From Halolacustris sp051744345 (GTDB lineage: Bacteria; Actinomycetota; Humimicrobiia; Humimicrobiales; Humimicrobiaceae), in NCBI GenBank assembly GCA_051744345.1, contig JBNJCW010000004.1, positions 1 to 55,932 on the forward strand: a stretch of 55,932 bases of DNA, in the 5' to 3' direction. Below are positions 55,885 through 55,932 of the stretch, piece by piece. Below the pieces are notes generated by a model. The model did no database searches. It was given only the letters and a program-made list of their open reading frames with translations, and had not been told where the DNA came from. The stretch's first letter is position 1. Every line of letters starts with the position of its first letter. Made by a program: the position numbers and the translations under genes.

Positions 55885-55932
55885 ATGAAGAGTTATGTAA
55901 GATTTGGTGCAATGATTGCAACATCAACAGTA
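55885..55932 (+). CDS. N-terminus of a membrane protein, cut by window end (possibly DUF305-associated)
   Basis: GAGGAG lies 9-14 bases before the ATG. The 16 visible residues, MKSYVRFGAMIATSTV, are the start of a membrane segment. From memory they resemble the first residues of DUF305-type membrane proteins (MKSYxRFGAMIATST), which are often associated with metal resistance. The rest is outside the window, so the call is tentative. Confidence 0.4.
   Translation, partial: MKSYVRFGAMIATSTV

Noticed and set aside
1..55932. CRISPR arrays, rRNA, insertion-sequence transposases, integrases and prophage genes
   Set aside because: I looked for regular direct repeats, rRNA-like stretches and the corresponding protein motifs and found none.

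Overview
The window is mostly dense, co-directional housekeeping and catabolic genes of an anaerobic bacterium with moderate G+C and heavy use of AGG and ATA codons. The order argS-lysA-hom-thrC-(apgM)-thrB is the one known from Actinobacteria. With ferredoxin-dependent oxidoreductases, oxygen-sensitive Fe-S enzymes and an archaeal-type topoisomerase I, this suggests a deep-branching, uncultured anaerobic actinobacterial lineage. That placement is inference from gene order and gene content; no rRNA is present.

Left edge (1-3140): a decayed AbiEii-type nucleotidyltransferase cassette, then a compact operon with a split permease, a cupin, a Cys/His-rich small protein and a PadR regulator with a Cys-rich N-terminus. 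Its promoter carries a perfect 8-bp inverted repeat. A strongly folded non-coding stretch follows (3146-3281).

3389-15124: about 12 kb of plus-strand genes with very small gaps. First comes an aryl-acid module: indolepyruvate:ferredoxin oxidoreductase IorAB, a tandem ACT protein, a 34-residue symporter accessory protein with its sodium:solute symporter, and two tandem phenylacetate-CoA ligases. Then comes a likely isoprenoid module: a polyprenyl-synthase-like subunit without the Asp motifs, a B12-type radical SAM protein and a catalytic polyprenyl diphosphate synthase. An AEC transporter ends the run.

15121-24545: a TPR lytic transglycosylase lipoprotein, a PAS/GGDEF/HD-GYP protein, a patatin phospholipase that may be read from a leaderless mRNA, and the nadA-nadB-nadC operon for NAD synthesis, which faces an Rrf2 Fe-S regulator.

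24546-31488: a sulfur operon with an O-acetylhomoserine sulfhydrylase, an unusual radical SAM protein (CX7CX2C), a cystathionine beta-synthase-like enzyme, a cystathionine gamma-lyase-like enzyme, LarE and a methyltransferase. The first four genes overlap. This is the best candidate for an undescribed pathway.

31584-38588: archaeal-type TopA overlapping a class I fumarase alpha subunit, with the beta subunit convergent on the other strand. A lipoprotein, a HAD phosphatase, a flavin reductase and an MFS transporter follow.

38755-53569: a giant double-activase protein of the 2-hydroxyacyl-CoA dehydratase activator family, then tmk, the DNA polymerase III delta-prime gene, a PSP1 protein, tRNA-Thr(CGT), argS, and a translationally coupled Lys/Thr operon that contains both an apgM-type and a GHMP-type kinase candidate.

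Right edge (53570-55932): an accessory zone with a ribbon-helix-helix/PIN toxin-antitoxin pair, a broken ABC ATPase gene, about 400 bases without a gene, and the first codons of a membrane protein cut by the window end.
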